A DNA stretch of 64,000 nt. Origin: Butyrivibrio sp. (GTDB lineage: Bacteria; Bacillota; Clostridia; Lachnospirales; Lachnospiraceae). Of the stretch, positions 27,711-35,608 are shown piece after piece (within the stretch, counting starts at the first letter, position 1; every line of letters starts with the position of its first letter). The notes below the pieces were generated by a model that did not search any database, was not told where the DNA came from, and worked only from the letters and a program-made list of their open reading frames with translations. The position numbers were made by a program, and so were the translations under genes. Location of the stretch: assembly GCA_015056565.1 (NCBI GenBank), contig SVGB01000003.1, positions 1-64,000 of the forward strand. Direction: 5' to 3'.

Positions 27711-27737
27711 AAAACCTCGGCAGACCGCCGAGGTTTT
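27711..27737. terminator. Bidirectional terminator between convergent genes
   Basis: AAAACCTCGGC and GCCGAGGTTTT form a perfect 11-bp stem around AGACC, with an A-run before and a T-run after, so it can end transcription from both the FkbH-like gene and the opposing GT4 gene. Confidence 0.92.
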
Positions 27738-27743
27738 ACTATT

Positions 27744-28961
27744 TTACTGTCCTACTATTTTATCAAAATATTCTTTCCACATGGCGTTAGCAATATCAGG
27801 TGCAAATCTTTCCTGAACCTTTGTAGCCGCTTTGCCAAGACGGTTAGCAAGCTCATCACTTTCCAGCACTTTCACCATGGCATCTGTCAAAGCCTTGACA
27901 TCACCTACAGGAATCAGAAGGCCATTAACTCCATCTTCAATAAGATCTCTTGGACCTCCACAAGGACAGTCTGTCGAGATGCAGGCAAGTCCCAGTGACA
28001 TTGCCTCTATAAGTGAATTGGGCATTCCCTCATGTCCTGATGCAAGGACAAATAACTTAGCCTTTTCTATATGTTCGGCCACATGTTTTACATTGCCCTT
28101 AAACTCAACCCTGTCCGCTATCTCCAGGGACGTAGCCTTGTGCTGAAGCTTTAGTCTGTCCGGGCCATCGCCGTAAAATACAAGCTTATAATCTTTAAAT
28201 CTGTCTTTTGTTGCCTCTTTAAAAGCTTCCATAACAAGACTCTGGTTCTTGTTTTCATGAAGTCTTGCAACCATGACTATCGACTTTTCACGCTCACCCA
28301 TATAGCGTTTTCTAACAAAAGAAGGATCCATGGAATTTGGAAGAATGGTACATTTCTTTTGAATGAAGCCTGGGAACTTATCTTTTGCTCCGTTTGACTG
28401 TACAACTACGCCTGCTGCCTTGCCAAAGTTTGAAAGCATTCCGGCCTTAAGAGTCGCTGTTGAATACTCCCAGTCTGGATCAGCACGCACTGAAACAACA
28501 ACCTTTATTCCTTCTCTTGTGGCTGTAGAAAGAGCCATTATATTGTTCTTACCAATAAAGCTAAGGATCACATCAGGCTGTAACAAGCGCCATATGTCCC
28601 TTAACTTTTTATGTCTTAATCTGAAATTTGTGAGTCTGTCCTTCTGCTCAGATTTAAGAAGAGCTGAAAAAACTCTCTGAATACCATTTTTTTCACCGCC
28701 AGAAAGATCTACCCAAACAGGATTCTCATCAAGGTCAGCTACAAGGGTGGCATTTTCTGCTCCAGCAGGAACGCTCTTCCATGCTGCATGCTTAACCTCG
28801 TACTCATTGGCAGCAAGATAAGTTGTTACCAGGGTAACCTTATAACCCTGTTCAAAAAAGTAGTCGCAAAGATTGCTCATGACCCTCTCTGCGCCGCCCT
28901 TTTGCAGGGATCCAATGTACATGGCTATATGCGGTTTTTTCTGGTTATCAGTTTTCGACAA
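27744..28961 (-). CDS. GT4 family glycosyltransferase
   Basis: A 405-residue GT-B enzyme that transfers a sugar from a nucleotide donor with retention. IGSLQKGGAERVMSNL opens the first Rossmann domain. SIVMVARLHENKNQSLV and the EGMPNSLIEAMSLG segment (the E-x7-E motif) lie in the second, followed by STDCPCGGPRDLI. The open frame begins at a TTG that overlaps the upstream VOC gene by 14 bases; no later ATG preserves the first strand, so this TTG is likely real, probably by coupling. It closely resembles the GT4 at 32.4-33.5 kb, sharing the CPCGGPR segment. Confidence 0.87.
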   Translation of the reverse strand: MSKTDNQKKPHIAMYIGSLQKGGAERVMSNLCDYFFEQGYKVTLVTTYLAANEYEVKHAAWKSVPAGAENATLVADLDENPVWVDLSGGEKNGIQRVFSALLKSEQKDRLTNFRLRHKKLRDIWRLLQPDVILSFIGKNNIMALSTATREGIKVVVSVRADPDWEYSTATLKAGMLSNFGKAAGVVVQSNGAKDKFPGFIQKKCTILPNSMDPSFVRKRYMGEREKSIVMVARLHENKNQSLVMEAFKEATKDRFKDYKLVFYGDGPDRLKLQHKATSLEIADRVEFKGNVKHVAEHIEKAKLFVLASGHEGMPNSLIEAMSLGLACISTDCPCGGPRDLIEDGVNGLLIPVGDVKALTDAMVKVLESDELANRLGKAATKVQERFAPDIANAMWKEYFDKIVGQ

Positions 28962-29337
28962 GTTCTATAATCCCCATACTGATGTTATTCATAAACACAA
29001 CTCTTCTGTCATCAATGCAGGGCGCTATCTCAGGCTCCTGGATAACAGTGTAACCTTTTTCTGAAAGCTCTTTTGTTGCAAGATCAAGGTCTGCGACCTC
29101 ATAGCAAAAATGATATGGGGTGTTCTTGAATCTCTTTAACAGCGGGTACATGGGCGATTCCTCACTCATAGGCTGGATAAGCTCAACCCTGTAATCTCCA
29201 TTTACCAGAAATTCAATATTTATCTTGCGGATAGGATCGTATTTACATGGTCTCTCAACCTCATAGCCAAGCTCGATAAATCTCTTAACTGACTTCTCGA
29301 GATTTTTGGCAAGGTAGCCAACGTGATGTATTTTCAT
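28948..29337 (-). CDS. VOC (glyoxalase/methylmalonyl-CoA epimerase-like) protein
   Basis: A 129-residue protein made of two beta-alpha-beta-beta-beta units. Metal ligands of the VOC fold are visible: His5 (MKIHHVGYLA), Glu in VELIQP, His in PYHFCYEV and Glu in GIIELVEN. It resembles methylmalonyl-CoA epimerase or lactoylglutathione lyase. Its place between the ACP and a GT4 gene, with AAGGAG before the ATG, suggests it acts on a carrier-bound or sugar-linked acyl group, for example by epimerising it. That role is inferred and not known for any close relative I can name. Confidence 0.8.
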   Translation of the reverse strand: MKIHHVGYLAKNLEKSVKRFIELGYEVERPCKYDPIRKINIEFLVNGDYRVELIQPMSEESPMYPLLKRFKNTPYHFCYEVADLDLATKELSEKGYTVIQEPEIAPCIDDRRVVFMNNISMGIIELVEN

Positions 29338-29357
29338 GACCGCTCCTTGAAAAAAAC

Positions 29358-29600
29358 TTATAAAAGCTTGCTCTCTATAATGGTCACCATCTCACCGACG
29401 TTCTTCATTGAAACGATCTGACCCATGTTGAACTTAATACCAAACTCCTGCTCAATTGCGTTGATTAGATTGATGTGCTCAAGAGAATCCCAATCATCGA
29501 TGTCATCTGCTGTTGTCTGATCATTAACAGTTATGTCATCATCCTCAAATACATCTCTGAACACTTCATTTAACTTGCCAAATATTTCTTCTCTTGTCAT
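29358..29600 (-). CDS. Acyl carrier protein (stand-alone)
   Basis: An 80-residue acidic helical protein. DWDSLEHINLINAIEQEF (36-53) contains the DSL motif with Ser39 as the phosphopantetheine attachment site. AAAGGAGA precedes the ATG. No fatty acid or polyketide synthase genes are nearby, so it is not the housekeeping ACP. The adjacent FkbH-like enzyme, VOC protein and MBOAT transferase suggest it carries a special acyl unit, such as glyceroyl, for modifying a polysaccharide. It needs a phosphopantetheinyl transferase, which is not in the window. Confidence 0.9.
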   Translation of the reverse strand: MTREEIFGKLNEVFRDVFEDDDITVNDQTTADDIDDWDSLEHINLINAIEQEFGIKFNMGQIVSMKNVGEMVTIIESKLL

Positions 29601-29612
29601 GTTAAGTCTCCT

Positions 29613-31556
29613 TTAAATCATGTAATAATTGTACCATTGCTGGAAAATAAAGAACGACCACGCGATCTTACTATAATTCGCTCCTGTAGCGGGACCTCCA
29701 TCTCCGTTTACAACATAGTTGCTGATAAACTTTGAAACATACTCAGGGTCAAATACGCCCTGCTTTTTAAGGAAAGAGGAACTGCTGTAATCGAGAAGCG
29801 CCTCCTTTAAAGGTCCTCTTAGCCACGCGTCCATTGGAACGCCAAAGCCTGTTTTTGGACGTTCAAGCATTTCCTTTGGAATATAGTCATAAGCGATATC
29901 CTTAAGGATATGCTTCTTGTCCTTCTTGCAATATTTGAATCTCTGAGGAATTCTGAAGGAATACTCCATTACCTCAGTATCCATTATAGGACATCTGTTT
30001 TCCAGAGAATATTTCATGGATGCCCTGTCCATCTTCACCAGTATATCCTCTGGAAGATAGGTGTACATATCAAGCAACATCCTCTTAACCTGGAAATCGT
30101 TAGTTGGATAAAGACTCTCCACAGGGTAGAGGATCGGTGCTTCATTTATCGGAAGATTAAAATCTGTACTGATATAATCCAGCGCATTTACAGGCACATC
30201 CAATGTTTCTTTTCCTGTTATAAAAGCATGGGAAGCCCTGACATATCCTTCAGATACCAGCTGTGTCTTGGTTTCAGGGTTTCTGTTTCCAGCAATCACC
30301 TTGACCCTGAATGGCATCTTGTCTATGAGCTTACCTCCGCCTAATGGCATCTGACCAATTGCGTTAACAATAGCGCCTGGAATTTCCAGCCTCTGTGCCT
30401 GCCATACATTATCATATATATTATATCCGCAAAAGAACTCGTCTCCTCCATCTCCTGAAAGAGCAACAGTGACATCTTTCTTTGCCAGCTTACTTACCAG
30501 CATTGACGGAATCTCTGAGTTGTCTGCAAAGGGTTCGTCGTAGTACTGTGGAATGCTTGCCACAAGATCGAACATCTCTTTTTCAGTGATATAAAGCTCT
30601 GTGTGGTCACACCCAAGATATTTTGCTATCTCTTTTGCATACTCAGCCTCATTGTAGCTTGGAACGTCAAAACCTATGCAGAAAGTCTTCACAGGCTCAT
30701 CAGACAGTTCCTGAGCAATAGCTGTAACGAGAGATGAATCGTATCCGCCAGATAAAAATGTCCCCAGGGGCACATCTGCGATCATACGGGCAGCCACACT
30801 GTTTTTTAGCCTTATCTTAAGACCTTCCTTGGCCTCTTCGTAACTGTTTACAGGGTCCTTAGACTTTTCTTTATAAACTTCCTTGATGTCCCAGTATTTC
30901 CATTTTTTTATCTCACCATCCTTAAACTTAAGGACTGAACCAGCCTCCAACTTGTAAACATCGGTAAATATCGTCTCCGGAGCACTTATATACTGATTAA
31001 AAAGATATCTTGGAAGGATCTGTCTCCTGATCTCGCCCCTAAATCCTGGACACTTAAGGATTGGCTTAAGTTCCGAAGCAAAAACAAGATTCCCTCCATC
31101 CAGCCAGTAAAACAAAGGCTTCTTGCCGATGCGGTCACGGATAAGGAATATCTCATCAGTTTCTCTGTCATACAGGGCGATAGCAAACATTCCGTGGATG
31201 TGGTCCACCATGTCTATACCCCATTTAAGATAAGCTGCTATAAGTACCTCGGTGTCACATGCAGTCTTAAACTGATAGTCTGATATCTCCTCCTTGAGCT
31301 CAAGGAAGTTGTAGATTTCACCATTAAACACCAATGAGATCCTGCCATTTTCAGAGTGCATGGGCTGATGTCCCAAGGGCGAAAGGTCAAGTATTGCCAG
31401 CCTTCTTTGGGCAAGCCCCACATAGTAATCATTAGCTCCAGCGTAGATCTCAACGCCTGCATCATCAGGTCCTCTGTGGTACATGGTGTCATTCATGATG
31501 CTAAGCTGTTCTTCTGTTATTCTTTTTTTAGATATGTATCCGCAGATTCCGCACAT
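29613..31556 (-). CDS. AsnB-family glutamine amidotransferase, copy 2
   Basis: A 647-residue protein with Cys2 (MCGICGY), QRRLAILDLSP, FNGEIYNFLE and the ATP loop FLSGGYDSSLV, then RASMKYSLENRCP late in the synthetase half. It is complete and aligned with copy 1 over its full length but clearly distinct. Two AsnB copies in one glycan locus, with UDP-GalNAcA-type genes nearby, argue for amidation of two different uronic acid positions or of another carboxylate. It is followed after 12 bases by the ACP gene. Confidence 0.88.
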   Translation of the reverse strand: MCGICGYISKKRITEEQLSIMNDTMYHRGPDDAGVEIYAGANDYYVGLAQRRLAILDLSPLGHQPMHSENGRISLVFNGEIYNFLELKEEISDYQFKTACDTEVLIAAYLKWGIDMVDHIHGMFAIALYDRETDEIFLIRDRIGKKPLFYWLDGGNLVFASELKPILKCPGFRGEIRRQILPRYLFNQYISAPETIFTDVYKLEAGSVLKFKDGEIKKWKYWDIKEVYKEKSKDPVNSYEEAKEGLKIRLKNSVAARMIADVPLGTFLSGGYDSSLVTAIAQELSDEPVKTFCIGFDVPSYNEAEYAKEIAKYLGCDHTELYITEKEMFDLVASIPQYYDEPFADNSEIPSMLVSKLAKKDVTVALSGDGGDEFFCGYNIYDNVWQAQRLEIPGAIVNAIGQMPLGGGKLIDKMPFRVKVIAGNRNPETKTQLVSEGYVRASHAFITGKETLDVPVNALDYISTDFNLPINEAPILYPVESLYPTNDFQVKRMLLDMYTYLPEDILVKMDRASMKYSLENRCPIMDTEVMEYSFRIPQRFKYCKKDKKHILKDIAYDYIPKEMLERPKTGFGVPMDAWLRGPLKEALLDYSSSSFLKKQGVFDPEYVSKFISNYVVNGDGGPATGANYSKIAWSFFIFQQWYNYYMI

Positions 31557-31580
31557 TAAAGTCTTTCTCCAAAATGTCTA

Positions 31581-32342
31581 TCACAAATCAAAGATCTTTT
31601 TATCAAACTCATCCCTTAATGGGCCAAAGTCCTTGCATTCATTGTCTATAGAATCAATAAGCTCTTTGTACTTCTCATTTACAAGAGCCTTGTAGTTATC
31701 AAGGTTATCATAGCCCTTCTTGCACCAGGCAAATGGATGTGTAAGGATCTGGATCTTGTCATGAGACTTGATGGTCTCCTCATCAGGATACCCATATCTC
31801 CAGATGTGGTTTGCATCAGACATGTACTTGATCTCAAGCTTTGACTCAGGTGTAGCCTTGGGGTCAAAAGAGAAGAACTCATCCTGATAAGCATTTAAAA
31901 TGCCATTGAGCTTGATATTCTCAGCAAGTACGCTTGGTGAAGGTCTGTGAATTGAAAAAGAGTTGATCTCAAATCCAAGCATGTTGCTCAGCATATCTAT
32001 CTCCTGCTTGATCCTCTCTCTGATGAGCCTCATATCTGTCATGCCATTGAGAGCAAAGTGAAGACCGATATTCTGTCCTCTCTCATGCATATCAGTCAGG
32101 ATATCCCTGTTCTTTCTTGAAAGGATGTTATAGGAATTATTGGTCCACTGGAAAAAGAACGTGGATCTGAAGTCCATACTCTCCTCAACTCTTGAAAGAG
32201 CATATGCTCTCTCAACAGAGTACTCAACATCATGACGCATGATAATGAATTCGTCCTTCTTAAGTGCCTCTTCGTAAGTGGCGTATCTTCCAGTATCCTT
32301 GATTATTCTTATGATCTCTCTGTAATCATCAAATGAAAACAT
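31581..32342 (-). CDS. Polysaccharide deacetylase-like (NodB-fold) protein
   Basis: A 253-residue soluble protein. IIMRHDVEYSVERAYALS near 33-50, FRSTFFFQ, NIGLHFA near 91 and SFSIHRPSPSVL near 147 match a branch of NodB-like proteins found in surface glycan clusters. The HDVE acid/His pair and two later histidines could bind a metal, but the classic CE4 HxxxH pair is not obvious, so deacetylase activity is uncertain. Removing an N-acetyl group would expose an amine for the formyltransferase-like or other acylating enzymes nearby; that link is speculative. Confidence 0.6.
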   Translation of the reverse strand: MFSFDDYREIIRIIKDTGRYATYEEALKKDEFIIMRHDVEYSVERAYALSRVEESMDFRSTFFFQWTNNSYNILSRKNRDILTDMHERGQNIGLHFALNGMTDMRLIRERIKQEIDMLSNMLGFEINSFSIHRPSPSVLAENIKLNGILNAYQDEFFSFDPKATPESKLEIKYMSDANHIWRYGYPDEETIKSHDKIQILTHPFAWCKKGYDNLDNYKALVNEKYKELIDSIDNECKDFGPLRDEFDKKIFDL

Positions 32343-32360
32343 TTCTTGTCTCCTGTAAAC

Positions 32361-33470
32361 TTACTTGTGAAAATCTGCAATAACCTTGTCCAGATAATCT
32401 CTCCACTGAACAAAGATAGCATCGCCATTGGTGATCTCTTCTATCCTGGCAGCTTCTCTTCCGAGCCTGTCTGCAAGCTCCTTATCTTCAATAAGCCTGT
32501 TTATGCCATTTACAATTGCATCCTTGTCCTTTATCGGAACAAGAAGTCCGTTCTCTCCATCTCTCATGACAGTCCTTGGGCCTCCGCAGGGACAATCTGT
32601 GGCAACTATAGGCATTCCCATAGCCATGGCTTCAAGAAGTGAATTTGGAAGTCCCTCCCAGTCCGAGGTAAAGGCGTATACTTCACCCTTTATGATCTCT
32701 TTTTCCAGAGAATCAGATCCGCCCATAAGAAGGATATAATCTTCTGCATGGTTTTCAGCAATTATCTTATCAAGGATCTCCTTGGTTCCATCAAAGGAAT
32801 CCGGTCCATATATCTTAAGCACATAATCAGGATGCTTTTTATGAACCTCAATAAAAGCCTCACACAAAAGTGGCTGGTTTTTGAAGTCTACAAGCCTTGC
32901 GTGATGCACAACAGACTTCTCCGGAGCATCAACTCTCTTAACTCCAAAGTACTTGGGGTTAACAGGGTTTAAGATGATGGCTGAGTTGTCCTGAAGATAT
33001 GGCTTAAAGAACTCTCTCTGTCCTGTAGTCTGGAAGACGCAGCCAGCAGCTCTGTCAAAGAGCCATTTTATCTGGATCTTGTCTGAGAGAGCATCGTAAT
33101 GCCCAACAGGATCTGTTCTTATGGATATTACTACTGGAATGTCGCTCTTTCCCGCTGCCATCAGAGCTCTGTAATTTGCTCTCTGGGCAAAGGCAACCAG
33201 GACATCCGGATGATACTCTTTTACGAATTCCTTGAGGTACTTGATCCTTAAAAAGAACTTTGTAACCCTGTTCTTCTTTTCATCCTTAGGTCGAAGTCCA
33301 ACATGAACTCTGGTTACTCTCTTGTCCAGTTCAAACTCATCCTTGTCATACCACTCTGTGGCGACATATACCTTGATACCTTCCTTGGCGAACTGATTTG
33401 CAAGGTTTGATACAACCCTCTCAGCGCCTCCCTGCACAAGGCAGTTTAAGTGAAACGCAATACTCTTCAT
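32361..33470 (-). CDS. GT4 family glycosyltransferase
   Basis: A 369-residue GT-B transferase. HLNCLVQGGAERVVSNLANQ begins the N-terminal domain, SVVHHARLVDFKNQPLL the second, and WEGLPNSLLEAMAMG supplies the E-x7-E motif with VATDCPCGGPRTVM after it. It is a close relative of the 27.7-kb GT4 and probably arose from the same ancestor. Donor and acceptor are unknown. It begins three bases after the formyltransferase-like gene's stop and ends 18 bases before the deacetylase-like start. Confidence 0.87.
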   Translation of the reverse strand: MKSIAFHLNCLVQGGAERVVSNLANQFAKEGIKVYVATEWYDKDEFELDKRVTRVHVGLRPKDEKKNRVTKFFLRIKYLKEFVKEYHPDVLVAFAQRANYRALMAAGKSDIPVVISIRTDPVGHYDALSDKIQIKWLFDRAAGCVFQTTGQREFFKPYLQDNSAIILNPVNPKYFGVKRVDAPEKSVVHHARLVDFKNQPLLCEAFIEVHKKHPDYVLKIYGPDSFDGTKEILDKIIAENHAEDYILLMGGSDSLEKEIIKGEVYAFTSDWEGLPNSLLEAMAMGMPIVATDCPCGGPRTVMRDGENGLLVPIKDKDAIVNGINRLIEDKELADRLGREAARIEEITNGDAIFVQWRDYLDKVIADFHK

Positions 33471-33473
33471 AAC

Positions 33474-34409
33474 TTATTTCAAGATCACTTTCTTTTTTAG
33501 CTCGCTCTGACACTCATACTTGTCGATAAGAAGTGACCCATCAACGGTCCTTACCACAAGCTTGCCATCAAAAATGTCAACAATTTCTCCCGGCGCAAAG
33601 GCTGAAAGATCCATCATCTCATCAAAAGGATGAGCCTGCCAAACAGTAACCTTGTGGACATCATCCTCCACATCTGCATAACAGAAGGCTCCAGGGAATG
33701 GCGCTGCAACTCCCCTTATAAGGTTGTATATGTTCCTGGTCCTGTCTGTAAAATCTATCTTTCCGTCCTTCGCCGTACGTTTATTGTACCATGAATCAAA
33801 GTCTTTTGAATCTGTGCGAATATTGACAGTTCCCTTTTCAAGGTATGTGGTAAGAAGCTTTCTTATGAGATTCTTTGAACACATCATGTTCTTGTACTGG
33901 GCTGTCCTAATGTCGTCGTGCTCATTAATCTGGAACATCTCTGTTGCAAATACATTGGGGCTGTCGGCCTTCTCATCGTACTTGAACAGATTGAGGTTAA
34001 ACCTGCTATCCCCAAGTATAATGGACCAGTTAAGGGGTGATCTGCCTCTTCCAAAAGGAAGATATCCGCAGTTGCCATGGAAACCAAATATTCCTGGGTC
34101 AAACTTATCAAGTACTTCCTTTGGAATAAGTCTCTGCCATCCCATAACAATTCCGATGCCAAAGGTGTTGTTATTCATAAATTCTGTAGTCTTTTCATCG
34201 TTAAGGAAATAGCTGTCAGCCTCAAAGACAGGGATTCCAAACTTGTCCGTAAGGAAGTTAAGACCCTTAAAACCTGAAACCTGGTTGTGCTCCAAAACCT
34301 TTGGGGCAATGGTGATAACAAGATCAACCTTGCAGATCTCGCTCTGGATAAACTCTATGATATTTTCAGATGTGTCCTTTACTCCAAAAACCACAACGTT
34401 ATAATGCAT
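33474..34409 (-). CDS. Formyltransferase-like protein (sugar N-formyltransferase candidate)
   Basis: A 311-residue protein with the two-domain layout of methionyl-tRNA formyltransferase relatives. GFHGNCGYLPFGRGRSPLNW at 109-128 holds the catalytic His111 and the LP-GRG loop, and Asp149 (KADSPNV) completes the acid/base set. The usual N-x-H asparagine is Gly109, as I recall for some FHP-type formyltransferases. The C-terminal small domain starts near 215. In O-antigen loci such enzymes (WbkC, WbtJ) formylate 4-amino sugars with N10-formyl-tetrahydrofolate; the PglE- and WecE-like aminotransferases here could provide the substrate. Confidence 0.68.
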   Translation of the reverse strand: MHYNVVVFGVKDTSENIIEFIQSEICKVDLVITIAPKVLEHNQVSGFKGLNFLTDKFGIPVFEADSYFLNDEKTTEFMNNNTFGIGIVMGWQRLIPKEVLDKFDPGIFGFHGNCGYLPFGRGRSPLNWSIILGDSRFNLNLFKYDEKADSPNVFATEMFQINEHDDIRTAQYKNMMCSKNLIRKLLTTYLEKGTVNIRTDSKDFDSWYNKRTAKDGKIDFTDRTRNIYNLIRGVAAPFPGAFCYADVEDDVHKVTVWQAHPFDEMMDLSAFAPGEIVDIFDGKLVVRTVDGSLLIDKYECQSELKKKVILK

Positions 34410-35608
34410 TATTCGTACCTCGTAAAAATCTCATGGATGCTGTCCTTATAGCAATCCGGTGTGTAGAAAAGAGCTCTCTCATAAGCTTTTTTGCTGTAGT
34501 GATCTCTAAGCTTCTCTGAAGCTATCATCTTCTCCATTTCTGCAGCAAGAATCTTCTCTTCATCTGTGAAATAATCCGGGTCGAAGTTCTCCTGCTCATC
34601 CATATCCGGGACCAGTATTCCAAACTCTCCGGATATAGGCTCTTTTATGCTGCTGCCGTCAGGAATCCTCGCGATAAGATCATCATACTCTTTTTCCGAC
34701 AATAGGATCTCTCTTGGTCCAGTCTTGCAGTCAGCAGAGATCAGTGGCTTTTTAAGTGCCATTGCCTCCAGCACTGCATTGGGAAAACCCTCATGGTTTG
34801 AGCTGCAAACATAAATATCTGAAGCCGCCACATATGGGAAAGGATTCCTTCTAAGACCTGGGAAACACACCTTGTCTTCAATGTGGAGTCCTTTAGCCAG
34901 CTCTTTATACTTGCCAAAATCACCTGCTCCGAGAACAATAAGACGAGCCTCAGGATGGTTTTTTGCTGCTATAGAAAAGCTCTTTACCAGATGCCAGATT
35001 CCCTTTATGTAGTCGTTCCTTGCCATACAGGAAATAACCACATTTTCTTTTGCGAAAGGAAAGTCCGTGATGGCTTCCTGTCCCTTTTCTTCAACGTCTG
35101 CCACATCAAGAGGATTGTAAATGAAAGTGCTCCTCTTGTAATTAAAGTCTTTCTCCAGCTGCCTGACAATTTCCTTCGAACAGGACAGAACCTGTGCTGA
35201 TCTCTTGCAAAAGAGCTTTACAGGTATCACATCCTCCATATCAGTCTGACAGCGAAGTCCGGTGAGAACTCTTTCTCCTGTTTTTGAAAGAACATTTACG
35301 TAGTTGGCAGTGGTACCAAAGCTATAGCTTATATCTATTTTCAGCTCTCTCTTGATCTTACGGACTTTTGTTACTCTTTTAAAAACATTTATTACCTTGT
35401 TTATTTTTCCCTTTTTTGAAGGGACATCAATATCAATAACCTGAAGTCCTGTGACATCGTAGTTGATATCTTTGGAGCTGAATATAAGAATATAAACATT
35501 GTAGTACTGCTCCATGAGTCTTGCAGTCTTGACACAGACTCTCTCAAAACCTCCCTGATGAAGCATGGGCACCATCAGCATAAGGTTTTTCTTCTTTTCC
35601 AAACCCAT
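34409..35608 (-). CDS. GT4 family glycosyltransferase
   Basis: A 399-residue GT-B enzyme. MVPMLHQGGFERVCVKTARLM starts the acceptor domain; VVISCMARNDYIKGIWHLVKS starts the donor domain; NHEGFPNAVLEAMALKKP holds the E-x7-E motif and DCKTGPREIL follows, a form common in Lachnospiraceae capsule GT4 enzymes. One-base overlaps join it to both neighbours. The sugar it adds cannot be read from the sequence. Confidence 0.86.
   Translation of the reverse strand: MGLEKKKNLMLMVPMLHQGGFERVCVKTARLMEQYYNVYILIFSSKDINYDVTGLQVIDIDVPSKKGKINKVINVFKRVTKVRKIKRELKIDISYSFGTTANYVNVLSKTGERVLTGLRCQTDMEDVIPVKLFCKRSAQVLSCSKEIVRQLEKDFNYKRSTFIYNPLDVADVEEKGQEAITDFPFAKENVVISCMARNDYIKGIWHLVKSFSIAAKNHPEARLIVLGAGDFGKYKELAKGLHIEDKVCFPGLRRNPFPYVAASDIYVCSSNHEGFPNAVLEAMALKKPLISADCKTGPREILLSEKEYDDLIARIPDGSSIKEPISGEFGILVPDMDEQENFDPDYFTDEEKILAAEMEKMIASEKLRDHYSKKAYERALFYTPDCYKDSIHEIFTRYE

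Noticed and set aside
29613-31556. AsnB copy 2 as an amino-acid biosynthesis gene only
   Set aside because: Possible, but location between a carrier protein and glycan genes and the presence of a second copy favour a glycan role; kept as an amidotransferase without a fixed substrate.
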